Notes: generated from the sequence alone by a model not told the origin. A stretch of DNA of 64,000 bases from Lasiosphaeris hirsuta (GCA_030549175.1 JAUKUA010000002.1:5890001-5954000), one strand, 5' to 3'. Positions 46,022 through 57,130 are shown, counted from the stretch's first letter. Made by a program: numbers and translations.

Positions 46022-49000
46022 CTAACGTATAGCTCCGTAAGATTTCAGAAGCCCGACAATACTATCATCACCTAGGGATCTAGCCATCGCCAAAGGCGAG
46101 ATGCTTTGACACACCAAGGTCGGCACAGCACCATTTTCAAGAAGCAACTGAACTGCAATACGGTCTTGCTTTTCCACAGCTCGGAGAAGAGGCGTCTAGC
46201 TATCGTTAATAAAAGTTCCTACTAAGAGCCAACAAAGATCACTTACACGCTAGAATAACACCAAGAAATTAGTACCAGTAGCCGACTAAATATTACAGAA
46301 TTTCACTTACAAGCTATATGAGCCCCAAGAAGCTAACGTCAGTAGCCGGCTAAATACCACAGCGTAGATCAGATTCACTTACAAGCTATAACAGCCCCAA
46401 AAAGCTAACGTCAGTAGCCGACTAAATACCATAGCATAGATCAGATTCACTTACCCACTATAACAGCCCCAAAAAGCTAACGTCAGTAGCCGACTAAATA
46501 CCATAGCATAGATCAGATTCACTTACCCACTATAACAGCCCCAAAAAGCTAACGTCAGTAGCCGACTAAATACCACAGCGTAGATCAGATTCACTTACAT
46601 CCTATAACAGCCCCAAAAAGCTAACGTCAGTAGCCGATTAAATACCACAGCGTAGATCAGATTCACTTACATCCTATAACAGCCCCAAAAAGCTAACGTC
46701 AGTAGCCGATTAAATACCACAGCGTAGATCAGATTCACTTACATCCTATAACAGCCCCAAAAAGCTAACGTCAGTAGCCGACTAAATACCATAGCATAGA
46801 TCAGATTCACTTACATTCTATAACAGCCCCAAAAAGCTAACGTCAGTAGCCGACTAAATACCATAGCATAGATCAGATTCACTTACCCTCTATAACAGCC
46901 CCAAAAAGCTAACGTCAGTAGCCGACTAAATACCACAGCGTAGTTCAGATTCACTTACATCCTATAACAGCCCCAAAAAGCTAATGTCAGTAGCCGACTA
47001 AATACCACAGCGTAGATCAGATTCACTTACCCACTATAACAGCCACAAAAAGCTAACGTCAGTAGCCGACTAAATACCACAGCGTAGATCAGATTCACTT
47101 ACAATCTATAACAGCCCCAAAAAGCTAATGTCAGTAGCCGACTAAATACCACAGCGTAGATCAGATTCACTTACCCACTATAACAGCCCCAAAAAGCTAA
47201 CGTCAGTAGCCGGCTAAATACCACAGCGTAGATCAGATTCACTTACATCCTATAACAGCCCCAAAAAGCTAACGTCAGTAGCCGACTAAATACCACAGCG
47301 TAGATCAGATTCACTTACCCTCTATAACAGCCCCAAAAAGCTAACGTCAGTAGCCGGCTAAATACCACAGCGTAGATCAGATTCACTTACCCTCTATAAC
47401 AGCCCCAAAAAGCTAACGTCAGTAGCCGACTAAATACCACAGCGTAGATCAGATTCACTTACCCTCTATAACAGCCCCAAAAAGCTAACGTCAGTAGCCG
47501 ACTAAATACCACAGCGTAGATCAGATTCACTTACCCACTATAACAGCCCCAAAAAGCTAACGTCAGTAGCCGGCTAAATACCACAGCGTAGATCAGATTC
47601 ACTTACCCTCTATAACAGCCCCAAAAAGCTAACGTCAGTAGCCGACTAAATACCACAGCGTAGATCAGATTCACTTACCCTCTATAACAGCCCCAAAAAG
47701 CTAACGTCAGTAGCCGACTAAATACCACAGCGTAGATCAGATTCACTTACCCACTATAACAGCCCCAAAAAGCTAACGTCAGTAACTGATTAAATACCAC
47801 AGCGTAGATTAGATTCACTTACCCACTATAACAGCCCCAAAAAGCTAACGTCAGTAGCCGGCAAAATACCACAGCGTAGATCAGATTCACTTACATCCTA
47901 TAACAGCCCCAAAAAGCTAACGTCAGTAGCCGACTAAATACCACAGCGTAGATCAGATTCACTTACCCTCTATAACAGCCCCAAAAAGCTAACGTCAGTA
48001 GCCGACTAAATACCACAGCGTAGATCAGATTCACTTACAAGCTATAAAAACCAAAAGTGTCAGCATCCGAGCAAATATAAATCACTGGACTTTTAGTATA
48101 ATTACCTCATACTCGTAATCTACTTTCGAAGCTTTTACGAGCAGCATTCTGATGCTCTTTTTGGAGCCGCTTTCGATTGCCCAGGCCAACGGTGTGCTAC
48201 CACCACGACTTTCCACTTCAACGTTAGCTGCACTTTTCAATAGAAGCGATACTATTGCCTCGTGTCTATTCAACGCCGCCCAGTGCAACGGTGTCGCATT
48301 GTAAGTGTCCTGAGCATTGATGTTGAGTTCACCCATCCTGACCAGTGACTTGACAGTTACCTCGTCGCCATCCTTTGCGGCGGAGAACAATAGCTCCTCC
48401 GCCTTAGTGTTGAGTTCACCTGTCCTGAGTAGTGACTTGACAGTTACCTCGTCGCCCTCCTTTGCGGCGGAGAACAATAGCTCCTCCGCCTTAGTGTTGA
48501 GTTCACCTGTCCTGAGTAGTGACTTGACAGTTACCTCGTCGCCCTCCTTTGCGGCGGAGAACAATAGCTCCTCCGCCTTAGTGTTGAGTTCACCTGTCCT
48601 GAGTAGTGACTTGACAGTTACCTCGTCGCCCTCCTTTGCGGCGGAGAACAATAGCTCCTCCGCCTTAGTGTTGAGTTCACCTGTCCTGAGTAGTGACTTG
48701 ACAGTTACCTCGTCGCCCTCCTTTGCGGCGGAGAACAATAGCTCCTTCGCCTCGGTGTTGAATTCACTCGTCCTGAGTAGTGACTTGACAGTTGCCTCGT
48801 CGCCCTCCTTTGCGGCGGAGAACAATAGCTCTTTCGCCTCAGTGTTGAGTTTGCCCGTCTTGAGCAGTGATTTGATAGTTGCCTCGTCACGCTTCTGTGT
48901 AGCGGAAAACAGTAATCCCTTCGCCTCGGTGTCTATTTTCCCTGTCGCGAGGAGCATCTCCACCACTGTTCCGTGACCTCCCTTCGCAGCATGTGACAAG

Positions 49001-51834
49001 GGTGTTTGACCAAATTTGTCCGTCATCCTAATATCGACCCTGCTTGTCCCGAGGAGTAGCTCGACGACTGCCTCATCACCCTTTATTGCAGCGGAAAACA
49101 GTAGCTCCTTGACAATGTTATCCACTGAATCGATCTGGGTCTTTTTGCTGAATAGCAGCTTGACTATCCCCTCATGTCCCTTACACACGGCGTACGATAA
49201 TGGTGTCCCTCCAATCTCGTCTTTCAAGTCCACCTTTGCCCCCACCTCGAGTAGCAGCTTGACGACAATCGCATTGCTGCTCCAAACTGCGTATGTTAAC
49301 GGCGTCCGACCGTATTTATCTGCCGAGTTGACTCTGCCTCTCCTCCTGAGCCGCCGTTTAAGAATTTCGAAGCTAGAACCAGTACTTTCGATCAGAAGCC
49401 TAATAACGCCATCAAATCCGTTCCCTGCAGCCCAAGATAATGCCGACCGATAGTGTGTATCGTCCAGGGAATCAAGGTCACTGCCGTCTTTTTTCCGTAC
49501 ACGCTCCACAGCCGCCTCTAGTCCGAAGTAGGAAGTAGCCATAAGGGTGGTGAAGTTTGTAGGGAAATCAATGTTTGTCGTCGTCCAATAGATTCTGAAC
49601 CAAGTTTGGAAACGCTGCGACCTTGTATCGCAGATACGTAGTATCTGCTCTGTCATGTCTTTCTTCGTCTCGGCCGGCAACTCGCGGAAGTGAGCGGCCC
49701 AATTCTTAGCTGAGTAGTCGAGGAAGGTGTGATCGTCCGCATAGTGAGATGGTGATTCATCTCGGAGAGGGTTAGTCTTGAATTTGTCAAGGAGAAGATG
49801 CCAAACGCAGATCTCGGCGAGAATGAAGTGAGATTCCTGTGGCTGTAGCGAGTGTTTCCACCTAAGAGCTTTGGGAGTGCCCTGAGGGAAGAGATCCATC
49901 CTGGAGTTCTGAACTAGGAATTCCCTTGCAGTTTGGTGGAGCAGGTAGATCCTAGAGTTGATAATCGTCACGAAGAGGCCGCAGATCTGCCGCACGTCTC
50001 TACAGAAACGATCCTCGGGTCCGAGATCGATGCCGTCGTCATTAGGCTGGTGATTCTCTCGAAGAACAAGTGCGAAGCTCATCTCTCTCGCAGTGAGGGG
50101 TCGCGATGCCGCTACAACGATGTGGAGTATCTTTACTGCCGTTTCGGGCTCACGGCTCTTGGAAAGAATCCCGTCGTATGCCTCGTCAACAGTCTTGGGG
50201 AGCCGGGAGGCAAGCTTGGATATCTCTTGTCTATTAACGCTGATGGCGCTTTTGATCGAGTCCAGCGTGAGGTGGACCCATAGATATGTTCGGTTAGGAA
50301 CACGTACAAGTTCCCTTAAAAGGACACCTTGCTCGTCTTCTTCAAGCGTTAGTTGTGCTCCAATATCCCGGACTCTAGCTTCGATGAAAATGTCAATCTC
50401 CCTCTCAATCTTTCTCAGCTCAGCGTCGCTTTCCCCGCTCAGATGGATTATCGGCAAGTTCGAGAGAGTAAGGCGATGGAAGCCTCGGCGAATCTCATCG
50501 TAAGGTCGGCTGGTAAGGAGAAACTTCAGGTTGAAATCCGTTGCAGTGCCATATAGGTTACATAATGCTTTGGCCAGCTGAAGCCATCCTTGATCTTTGC
50601 ATTCGTCGATTGCATCCAAAATACATACGATCTCCCCGGCGCTGTCTTCTTTTGCGACTCTGATAAGCGTTTGCCATAGTCCACTAAATGACTTGGTAAA
50701 GATTTCTCTGTCGGCGTCCAGCTGCTCGAGAATTGCATCGGAGAGCAGCTTGCATTTCTGCTTGAAAAGCTGATGTAGAATGCAGCAGAGAGCGCTTGTC
50801 ACACTTGTCTGGTCATCAAAGCCATCCTTGAAGAAGAAATAGCACACTGTCCTCGATTCGGTAGTCGGAAGGACCGAATCAACCAGGTGTTTTGCCAAAA
50901 CAGACTTTCCGCATCCGGGATCGGCAGACACCCAGAGAATTCGGGACAACTTGCTTTCTTGCCAGGCTCGAAAAAGCTCGTGAGATACAAACCAGTCACA
51001 TGTGCCGGGGACCCGATCCGGGTTCAGGTCTTTTCGATCTTGGTATGGTAATGTGTGAAGGCGCCTCAGAATCTCCTTTTCTTTCTCCTCCCAGGCCGGG
51101 CTAGATCCGCGGTCTATTTCCTCTCGTAGCCGCTTGAATGCCCTTGCTTCTCCCTCGCCGTAGAGAAGCGGTATCTGGACGTCGAAGAGTCCAAATAGGG
51201 AGTACGCCTTGTCTTCCTCGCGTGTTGTATTGCGTTTCTCGACCCATGCCATCCTCTCAGAGACACGGAACTCGGATAGGGGGCTACCTCGGAGGGCGCC
51301 GAAGGGAATCCCCGTCGCGCGGTGAATATACTGCTCTAGAGACTTCCGATCCCCAAGGCGCGTGCCCTCCCTGGAGAAGAACTCAACAGATGTTGGGGCA
51401 ATAAGCTCTTGGAGAGTCCACCCGCGGGTGAACCACCTGCTCCCTCTGAAAGCCGACTCCCAGTTCGAAGACGCATTGCCGGTGCTGGAGGTAAGCGTCG
51501 AGACATCCGCGAGATAGACGTAGCATTTGGCTGCGCCGCTATACCAACGAAACATCATATTGATCGCCTCCTGAAGCTCGGTGCTGTTAGATTTTTGGAT
51601 GCAACATGTGTCTTGCCAGAAGTATTTCAGCCCATCACGCCCGGCTTGATCTCCGCAAAACTGAACTTTGGTGTAACCGGCTTTGTTCTTAGCCGTGCCG
51701 TCGGTCACGTCTTCAAAGAGCACCTCTTCCTTGCCCCAGGTGTGTGAAAGTATCGCATACGGTGGAAGCCTGCCGTTAGGGAGGTCCTCGGTCAGTCGGA
51801 TCTCGCCGTTATCGCGACGCTCCAGAAGGCGCAT
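46022..51834 (-). CDS. HET-NACHT-ankyrin NLR containing a tandem intron/microexon array
   Basis: The main exon is 51834-48106 (1243 codons). Residues about 20-200 are a HET domain (YAILSHTWG, FWQDTCCIQKS, MFRWYSGAAKCYVYLADV, RGWTLQELIAP). NACHT follows, with ADPGCGKS (Lys310) and Walker B VCILDAIDEC (Asp407). Ankyrin-type repeats run from about 795. Seven copies of a 29-residue repeat (ELLFSAAKEGDEVTVKSLL and similar) follow, then two normal ankyrin repeats. The exon ends in GAG, phase 0, before a 64-nt intron. Twenty-six 3-nt microexons separated by introns then lead to a final exon 46195-46022, which reads TPLLRAVEKQDRIAVQLLLE and ends SYGAIR-stop, a further ankyrin repeat. With all microexons the protein has 1326 residues; with none, 1300. 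The continuous frame also runs to a stop at 48082 inside intron 1. The class is linked to incompatibility and immune signalling. Confidence 0.85.
46247..48105 (-). repeat. 72-bp tandem array of intron + 3-nt microexon units
   Basis: The period is exactly 72 bp for units 3-25. On the minus strand each unit is a 69-nt intron with GTAAGT donor, CTGAC about 25 nt before the acceptor, and TATAG, then a triplet. There are 26 triplets. From the 5' side: CTT, AGG, GAT, TGG, TGG, AGG, AGG, TGG, AGG, AGG, AGG, GAT, TGG, ATT, TGG, GAT, AGG, AAT, GAT, GAT, GAT, TGG, TGG, CTT, CTT, CGT. Every donor reads ACTTAC and every acceptor CTA on the plus strand. The first intron (48042-48105) and the last two (46196-46246, 46250-46310) have diverged but keep the signals. 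Stops occur in all frames of a unit, so the array cannot be coding without splicing. Confidence 0.93.
48317..48957 (-). repeat. 87-bp coding repeats, seven copies (29-residue ankyrin-like)
   Basis: Anchors of the unit are at 48346, 48433, 48520, 48607, 48694, 48781 and 48868, all exactly 87 bp apart. The middle copies are almost identical in DNA, and the outer ones diverge. Each encodes a helix-loop-helix without the usual ankyrin TPLH turn. Confidence 0.92.
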
Positions 51835-52484
51835 CGTACGAAGCCGCCAAGCTTGGCTCTATATTGGTGATGGAGAACCACGTGTCTGTGTTCGGTCGAG
51901 GTGGTCGGGATGTGCGGCGAGAGTCTATCGTTCGCTGAATCTGTAGGAACATAGACATTAGCAAGCCAAAACGGATAAAACCAATAAATGGCAGAACAGA
52001 AATGAATCAGTACCTGTCGCAAGCGGTTTCTAAGGCATGCAGTATGTAGCATCGGGGACTCGGCGGTCTACCTCCAACAGATCGAATACGTTTGTCCCCT
52101 AGAGCAATCGGCTGCCGCGGATTAGGGACGAAAGAAAGCCCACCCCGTCGCGGCTGATGGCGTATTCTCGCGGGTCTTAACGGTAGGCGGATCGAACTCG
52201 GAAGGCTATCAACGTAATGTGATTCTCGGAGGCTCCAGTGAAGGGTGGGAACTCGGTGATTGTTTATACCATATCCGGGAACCTTTGGTGTGGGAAAATC
52301 ATCATCCCCTGTATCGGGCATCATTTGGACTTGGCACCCTGAGGGCGCCTTGCTGGCAGTATCATCATTGGTGGTGTTTTGACCTGTCCGATTGGTTGTT
52401 GGAAAGGCACCACTGACCCTAACCCTCCATCCCATATCTTAAGTAAGCAAGTTATTAGTGACGTAATTGTGGCACAATTAGTAG

Positions 52485-52552
52485 CTAAGTAGCAAGGCCA
52501 GCAGCAAAGTAGGCAGCAGCAAGGTAAGCAGCAAGGTAAGCAATTAAGCACA
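52485..52552. repeat. Degenerate tandem repeat, AGCAAGGTA-like units
   Basis: Six or so variants of agcaaggta/agcagcaaagta in succession. Imperfect, no evident function. Confidence 0.7.
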
Positions 52553-53266
52553 TAAAACAGGCTCAAAGCTGCCAAATATGCCCTTTTTCTCTGGTCTTTT
52601 TTGCCTCCGGCGGCGCCTCCGGCAGGGCCCCTGCGGGGAGCTACTCGCTACGCTCGAAGCTACGCCACTATCTCTACAGCAGTGATCGCATTGTCGGGGC
52701 TACGTTGGCTCAGCGCCCTGTCCGCCTGGGTCGCCAGGAGGGCCACCGGGAGCTCCAGCAGTGGCCATGATGCTGGAATATGACGATTTCCGTCTTGTTT
52801 CGTACGTTGCGTAGTGTTGCAATGGAGTAGCGATTGACGAAAGATTGTTGTGTGGAAAAGGGTTGCAAAGGTTGGAGGATTTGGCTTGGCCTGTGTGTAG
52901 TCACATGATGTGTAGACAGAGCCACACTCAATTGAGGCTTGGAGAGCCTGCAGGGCCTGTGCTTTGGGGCGACCACCCTATGGGACTTAATCGAGCCAAT
53001 CGCTGAAGGGCATTTGGGCAGCCTGCGGCCAATCAGGGGGCAAGAAACTCTGTCAATTTGCCTACACAACCACTCCTTGCTTACATAACACATCGTAAAT
53101 TGAAGCAAGCTTCAAATTACAGCCTGAGGTCCACCAAAACAAGATGCTGGTAAGAAGTAGGCGGTTATGTAGGACGAATTATTGCGGCGCTTTGCTGGTG
53201 AACTCAACGATGGTGTGGTAAACGCTTACCTCAAGGCCCCGACAATGTCTGCGTGCCAAATTCCTT

Positions 53267-53289
53267 TTCTTTCTTTTTTTTCTTTTTTT

Positions 53290-53321
<32 letters not shown>

Positions 53322-53354
53322 CTTTTTTCTTCTTCTTTTTTTCTTCTTTTTTTG
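53267..53354. repeat. Polypyrimidine C(T)n tract, about 88 bp
   Basis: Runs of 3-9 T separated by single C on the plus strand, with no purine throughout. Long homopurine/homopyrimidine tracts can form triplex structures; that is general knowledge, not shown here. Confidence 0.85.
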
Positions 53355-53741
53355 CAAATCACTCGGTGCCAATGGCCATCCAGTTCCAGCAAGATTGGGC
53401 GTATGATAATGACAACAAGTCCCCCGTACAAGAATGGCACAGCTTCACCGGGTTTCGGACTCCACTGGTAAGCCTTAGGCAGTGCCGGAATATGGCGACT
53501 CAGGAGGGGATGTACTCCCGGTGCCGGGAGGGGGACTGAGCATCCCACATACGGAAGGCTCCGCCGCCCGACCTGGACACCTTGAGCCGCAGGTTCAATT
53601 GACTGCAGACGAGAAACCGTGGTTTCTGAGGTTATAGCGAATGGTGCCAGGTTCTGCTAGTGCTGTACAGCAGCTGCCATCGCACGACCTACCGGGCTTT
53701 CCTAGGAGTCTCTGACTTAGGCAGTGGGCCGGTCGCGACCA

Positions 53742-53785
53742 CACAGGCGGCATGCACAGGCGGCGTGAACAGGCGGCGTGCATGG
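53742..53785. repeat. Three-copy 13-14-bp tandem repeat (acaggcggcgtg)
   Basis: Three successive near-identical units with one substitution (catg/cgtg). Confidence 0.8.
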
Positions 53786-54835
53786 TGATAACCTAAATCA
53801 CTTCAGGTTCACTATTCCTATCTACATGTGATGCAGAAACTACTAAGATATAGAATGTCTAGGAAAGGGTTTGCGTTTCATCGTAATTAGACCTACCCGC
53901 TTGATAATCAAGCCTCCTAAGCTGTGGGCGATCAAATGATAAGTCCAATGATGGGGTCGTTGGCGAATGCTAACAGGCTATTATGAACCGATGTTCCGGG
54001 GTCCTCCAAGTTCTATATGCTCCTGCTCTGTGCAAGGCCCCCCTCGTAGTAGCTTGGTACAATGTACTGACCTTAGACGGTTCCCTCATAGAGGCGTGCT
54101 CCTACGTGTCGTCAGATGGCCCAATGTCAATAAGTCAGAATGGTATTACGTTTAGGAAATGTTTTTTATTATGCTGGGGATAGTTAGCAAAACAGCTACT
54201 GATCTAGCTATTGACCAAGTTAAGAACGGTATTGGCGAGTAGTTTATGAGAGATAGTGGTTCTATTCTAGGTACCGTCGGGTTAAACAAATATATTATCT
54301 GTTATTAGTCAGAGGCTATATAATAAAGGGGCTGGGGTGTAGTAACCACAAGGTAAGTCATCAGGTGAAGGATTGGGCTGCAGAGCTGTGACCAATTGCA
54401 ACTTGACCGCACAGAACAGAGGTCTGGGGAGAAGATGGTGCAGGGAGATGGAATGATTGCAACAGAAGATAATACACGATGCTTCACAGTGCACGTTAAG
54501 AGAAGCAGAGAAGTATAACAATTTGGCTTTTAAGTGATCTGCGATACACACTTTGCCACAAAGGTGCTTACCGAAGTAAGGAATAACACAAGGGTTTGAC
54601 GAACGTTTATTACCCCTCAGCTTCACTAAAGTTCAGCTGATAATCTTTCTAGGGTCTATTTCCAAAAAGAACTAGGGAGCACGCACGCTCTCGGCGTCGA
54701 GGCGCTTGCCCGAAGATGCCAACAAGTCCCGCCTGAAACAAAATACCACCACGTCGCCGTTTTCCGGTTTATCGGCGCTCAGTTGGGCGACCAAACTTGC
54801 CATCATGCGCGACTTCTCCGAACTGGCTGGCCCCT

Positions 54836-55806
54836 CTAGCAGGAGCAGTGGAGCTTCTGCCTTGCTTTTCCACGCTTTATAATTCTCATTCTCCCGGATC
54901 CACAGGTCAGTGTTCTCCGCCGGCTGCTACGGTTCTGCCCAAGACTATTGATGTGAAGACTATTGATGTGAAGACTATTGATGTGAAGACTATTGATGTG
55001 AGGAGTCTCGCCGTCAATGAGGCCGTCCGGCCCAAAATCAAGCATTTCGAAAATCTTCTTTCGCCAGCTCGCCTCATTGTTCTGCTTGTGGACTTCCTTA
55101 TGTATCTCAACCCCCATCTGCAAACTCTCGGTCTCCTGCAAGGCTTTCAACTCCTCCAGGTACCCCTTCACCGTGTCGTCCTCGAGAAAAGCCAGCTTGA
55201 GCGTTTGGGCGGTGGCTCGCAAGAAATCCTTCCGGCGCTTCAAAATGTACTTGGAAACTTGGAGGAAGACACGCAGCTAGCCCAAGACAATCTTGCGAAT
55301 CTCACGGCTCTGCCGTTGGCCTAGACGTGTCCTAAGGCGCTGAAAGCAAGTGGGCGCTGGTGCGAAGAACTGGTCACATCCATGCTTTCTTAGTACCGTG
55401 GGTAGCATGTCATCTTGCCAGTGGGCAAAGCTGAATACTCAGCATACAGGGGCGGCAGCGCCGGCGGCAACATCTCCGACGGTCTTGACAACGCTCAAGA
55501 ACGTCCCAACCCTCCGCGCCAGGCCATTTCGTCCAGAAACTTCCTCATGTTCGCAACCGCAATTCCTATATCTTTCCATCCTTCCTTCAGCACATTGTCG
55601 TTTTCAAGCTCTAGAGGCTCCATGAGATGGGCTGGCTGAAGGAAGGGGGCGTTGACACCTGGGAGAGTCGACAATATCATCGGGTGGTCTCGAGTGCGGG
55701 GTTGGCTAGCGGCAGCCTTATAGAGATACACGACCTGCATGAGTAACTCGGCCCTCGTGCTGATATTGACCAAAATCGGATGCGCATGGCCAGAGCTGAG
55801 CTGCAT
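54836..55806 (-). pseudogene. Broken N-terminal part of a fungal NLR-like or helical protein
   Basis: Minus-strand frames give coherent helical protein in pieces. One piece contains LLMQVVYLYKAAAS and LKEGWKDIGIAVANMRKFLDEM (about 55500-55760). The next, in another frame, contains QRLRTRLGQRQSREIRKIVLG, an in-frame TAG (consistent with a CAG to TAG change), then LRVFLQVSKYILKRRKDFLRATA and EIHKEVHKQNNEASWRKKIFEML. It ends in HINSL repeats made by the 15-bp minisatellite. This resembles the helical N-terminal domain that precedes NACHT in many fungal STAND proteins; the NACHT itself is absent. Two frame changes and a stop make it a relic. The family assignment is inference. Confidence 0.5.
54942..55001. 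repeat. 15-bp minisatellite, four perfect copies
   Basis: Four consecutive copies of agactattgatgtga. In the relic frame on the minus strand they encode repeated HINSL; on the plus strand repeated TIDVK. Confidence 0.9.
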
Positions 55807-55827
55807 CTGGGGCGGGTGTCAATTCAA

Positions 55828-56099
55828 GGAGTTGGGCAAGAGTTGAAATCTCGCGAAAAATGGAAGTGAAAAGTGAAAAACAAAAGAACAACTGCAAAAA
55901 GCCGGGTCGAACCGAAGAAAATGGAAATAAAAAACAAAAGAATTGGTGCAAAAAGATGGGGTCGAACCGAGTGCAAGCATCTCCCGAAGGAAAGAACGAT
56001 TCTCTTACTCCCACGGCACCACGGGCATCCCCGAGCCTTAGCGGTTTCAGTTGAGAGGATGGGTAGCTAGCCTAGCCTATAAACCCGTGGCATGTCATC
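55828..56099 (-). mobile_element. Left arm of an inverted repeat pair, tRNA/SINE-like
   Basis: 272 bp that match 57131-57341 in inverted orientation at roughly 90 percent by eye. It carries an internal duplication of about 60 bp around the ggtcgaaccga motif. On the minus strand the element runs from a ctcggggatgcc segment to a B-box-like GGTTCGACCCC and then an A/T-rich tail, as in tRNA-derived SINEs. Confidence 0.55.
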
Positions 56100-57130
56100 C
56101 AAGCAAGTACTACCGCCCAAGATAGGGGACCGTACCTTTCTTCTCTTCCCTCAGCTACACTTCCTGCTACTGCCCGCCCAGACCTAAACGAATTACCGAG
56201 ATCTTTGCGAATGCCTACCTTTAACGACTTATGTGGTGCTGCACTTGATGTCTTATCGATGTCGACTTTGGTTAGGCCCTTAAAGCAGTGAATAGCCGCA
56301 GCTACGCTGGTCTGAATCTGAGATAGCCTGCAGTGCCCTGCAGTGACCTGCATAAGCCCTGCCGTAACTGGAACACCGCTGGCCAATCCAGACTGCTGCA
56401 ACCCGCCTCCTAGATGCAGATTATTTGCGGACATTGATGGCTAAGAAAGGTAAGTACCCGGTTTGCGTTAGATATGGGTTGTTGAGTCCACTTCGACCAG
56501 ACGGCGGCGTAGGGCGGATAAGACTGGATCCTTTAGCAAGGATGGCAAGGAGGGCAAGGAGGGCAAGGAGGGCAAGGAGGTAGCATGCTAACAATGCTTT
56601 GACGTTTGAAGATAAGTATGTGGAAGCAGTCAAGTCCAGACACAGGTACGAGCATGACCTGTACTAGACCCATTCACTATTCAATGAACAGTGGCTTCCA
56701 GGGCTGCCGTACATCATAGAGGAAGCAACGGACCAAGCGAGGTTCAGCCTGTGCCGTGTGTGCATATGTGCCGGACAGGGCGTTGAGCCACATGGGATGC
56801 TCCATAGGTAGGTAGGTGAGGTAAACTTGAAGACATAGAATCATCAATTATCATTTAGGTTATAGTATCACTCTCCTGGGAGACCCCCATAAGTTACCTA
56901 GCCGATAACCTTTGGTGGCATATGAAAGAGATGGCCTCCCTAATCCTAGAGATAGGGGTAGGTAATGGGCCTACTCAACCTACTCAACAGCCGTCCGCTT
57001 GATCATAAGGATAAAAAACGGGAAGTAGCAGGATAGAAGCAACGGGGGGAGAACACATCCCACAACTAGGGAAAGTACGACAGAGACAAGCCCGATGTAC
57101 TTTCCCCATACAACGTGTCTGAAAACATCA
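56100..57130. other. About 1 kb between the inverted arms
   Basis: Contains a 9-bp repeat (gcaaggagg) at about 56544-56580 and a minus ORF at 56072-56434 (120 codons) without recognisable domain. No transposase-like sequence is seen. Confidence 0.45.
56544..56580. repeat. 9-bp tandem repeat gcaaggagg, four copies
   Basis: Four consecutive copies, first one with a single change. Confidence 0.8.

Larger units (their letters stand above)
51835..54835. other. Accessory intergenic region with simple repeats, no gene recognised
   Basis: Upstream of the HET-NACHT-ankyrin gene. A telomere-like ccctaaccct lies at about 52417-52426. There is an AGCAAGGTA-type repeat at 52485-52552, a CTTT-rich tract at 53267-53354, and a 14-bp repeat at 53742-53785. 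A GC-rich 60-bp patch near 52600-52670 stands out from its surroundings. No coding frame is supported. Confidence 0.45.

Noticed and set aside
46247..48105. CRISPR-like array (regular repeats with short variable parts)
   Set aside because: The variable part is only 3 bp and the repeat 69 bp, in a eukaryotic gene context with splice signals; it does not fit CRISPR geometry.
48317..48976. Plus-strand Ser-rich ORF of 219 codons
   Set aside because: It is the antisense shadow of the 29-residue ankyrin-like repeats of the NLR.
48082..51834. Single-exon gene ending at the stop at 48082
   Set aside because: The last codons read through a GTAATT donor into intron sequence. The spliced model recovers a further ankyrin exon in phase 0.
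54797..55324. Plus-strand ORF of 175 codons with DVKTI repeats
   Set aside because: The minus strand carries the more coherent protein pieces; this frame is most likely its shadow.
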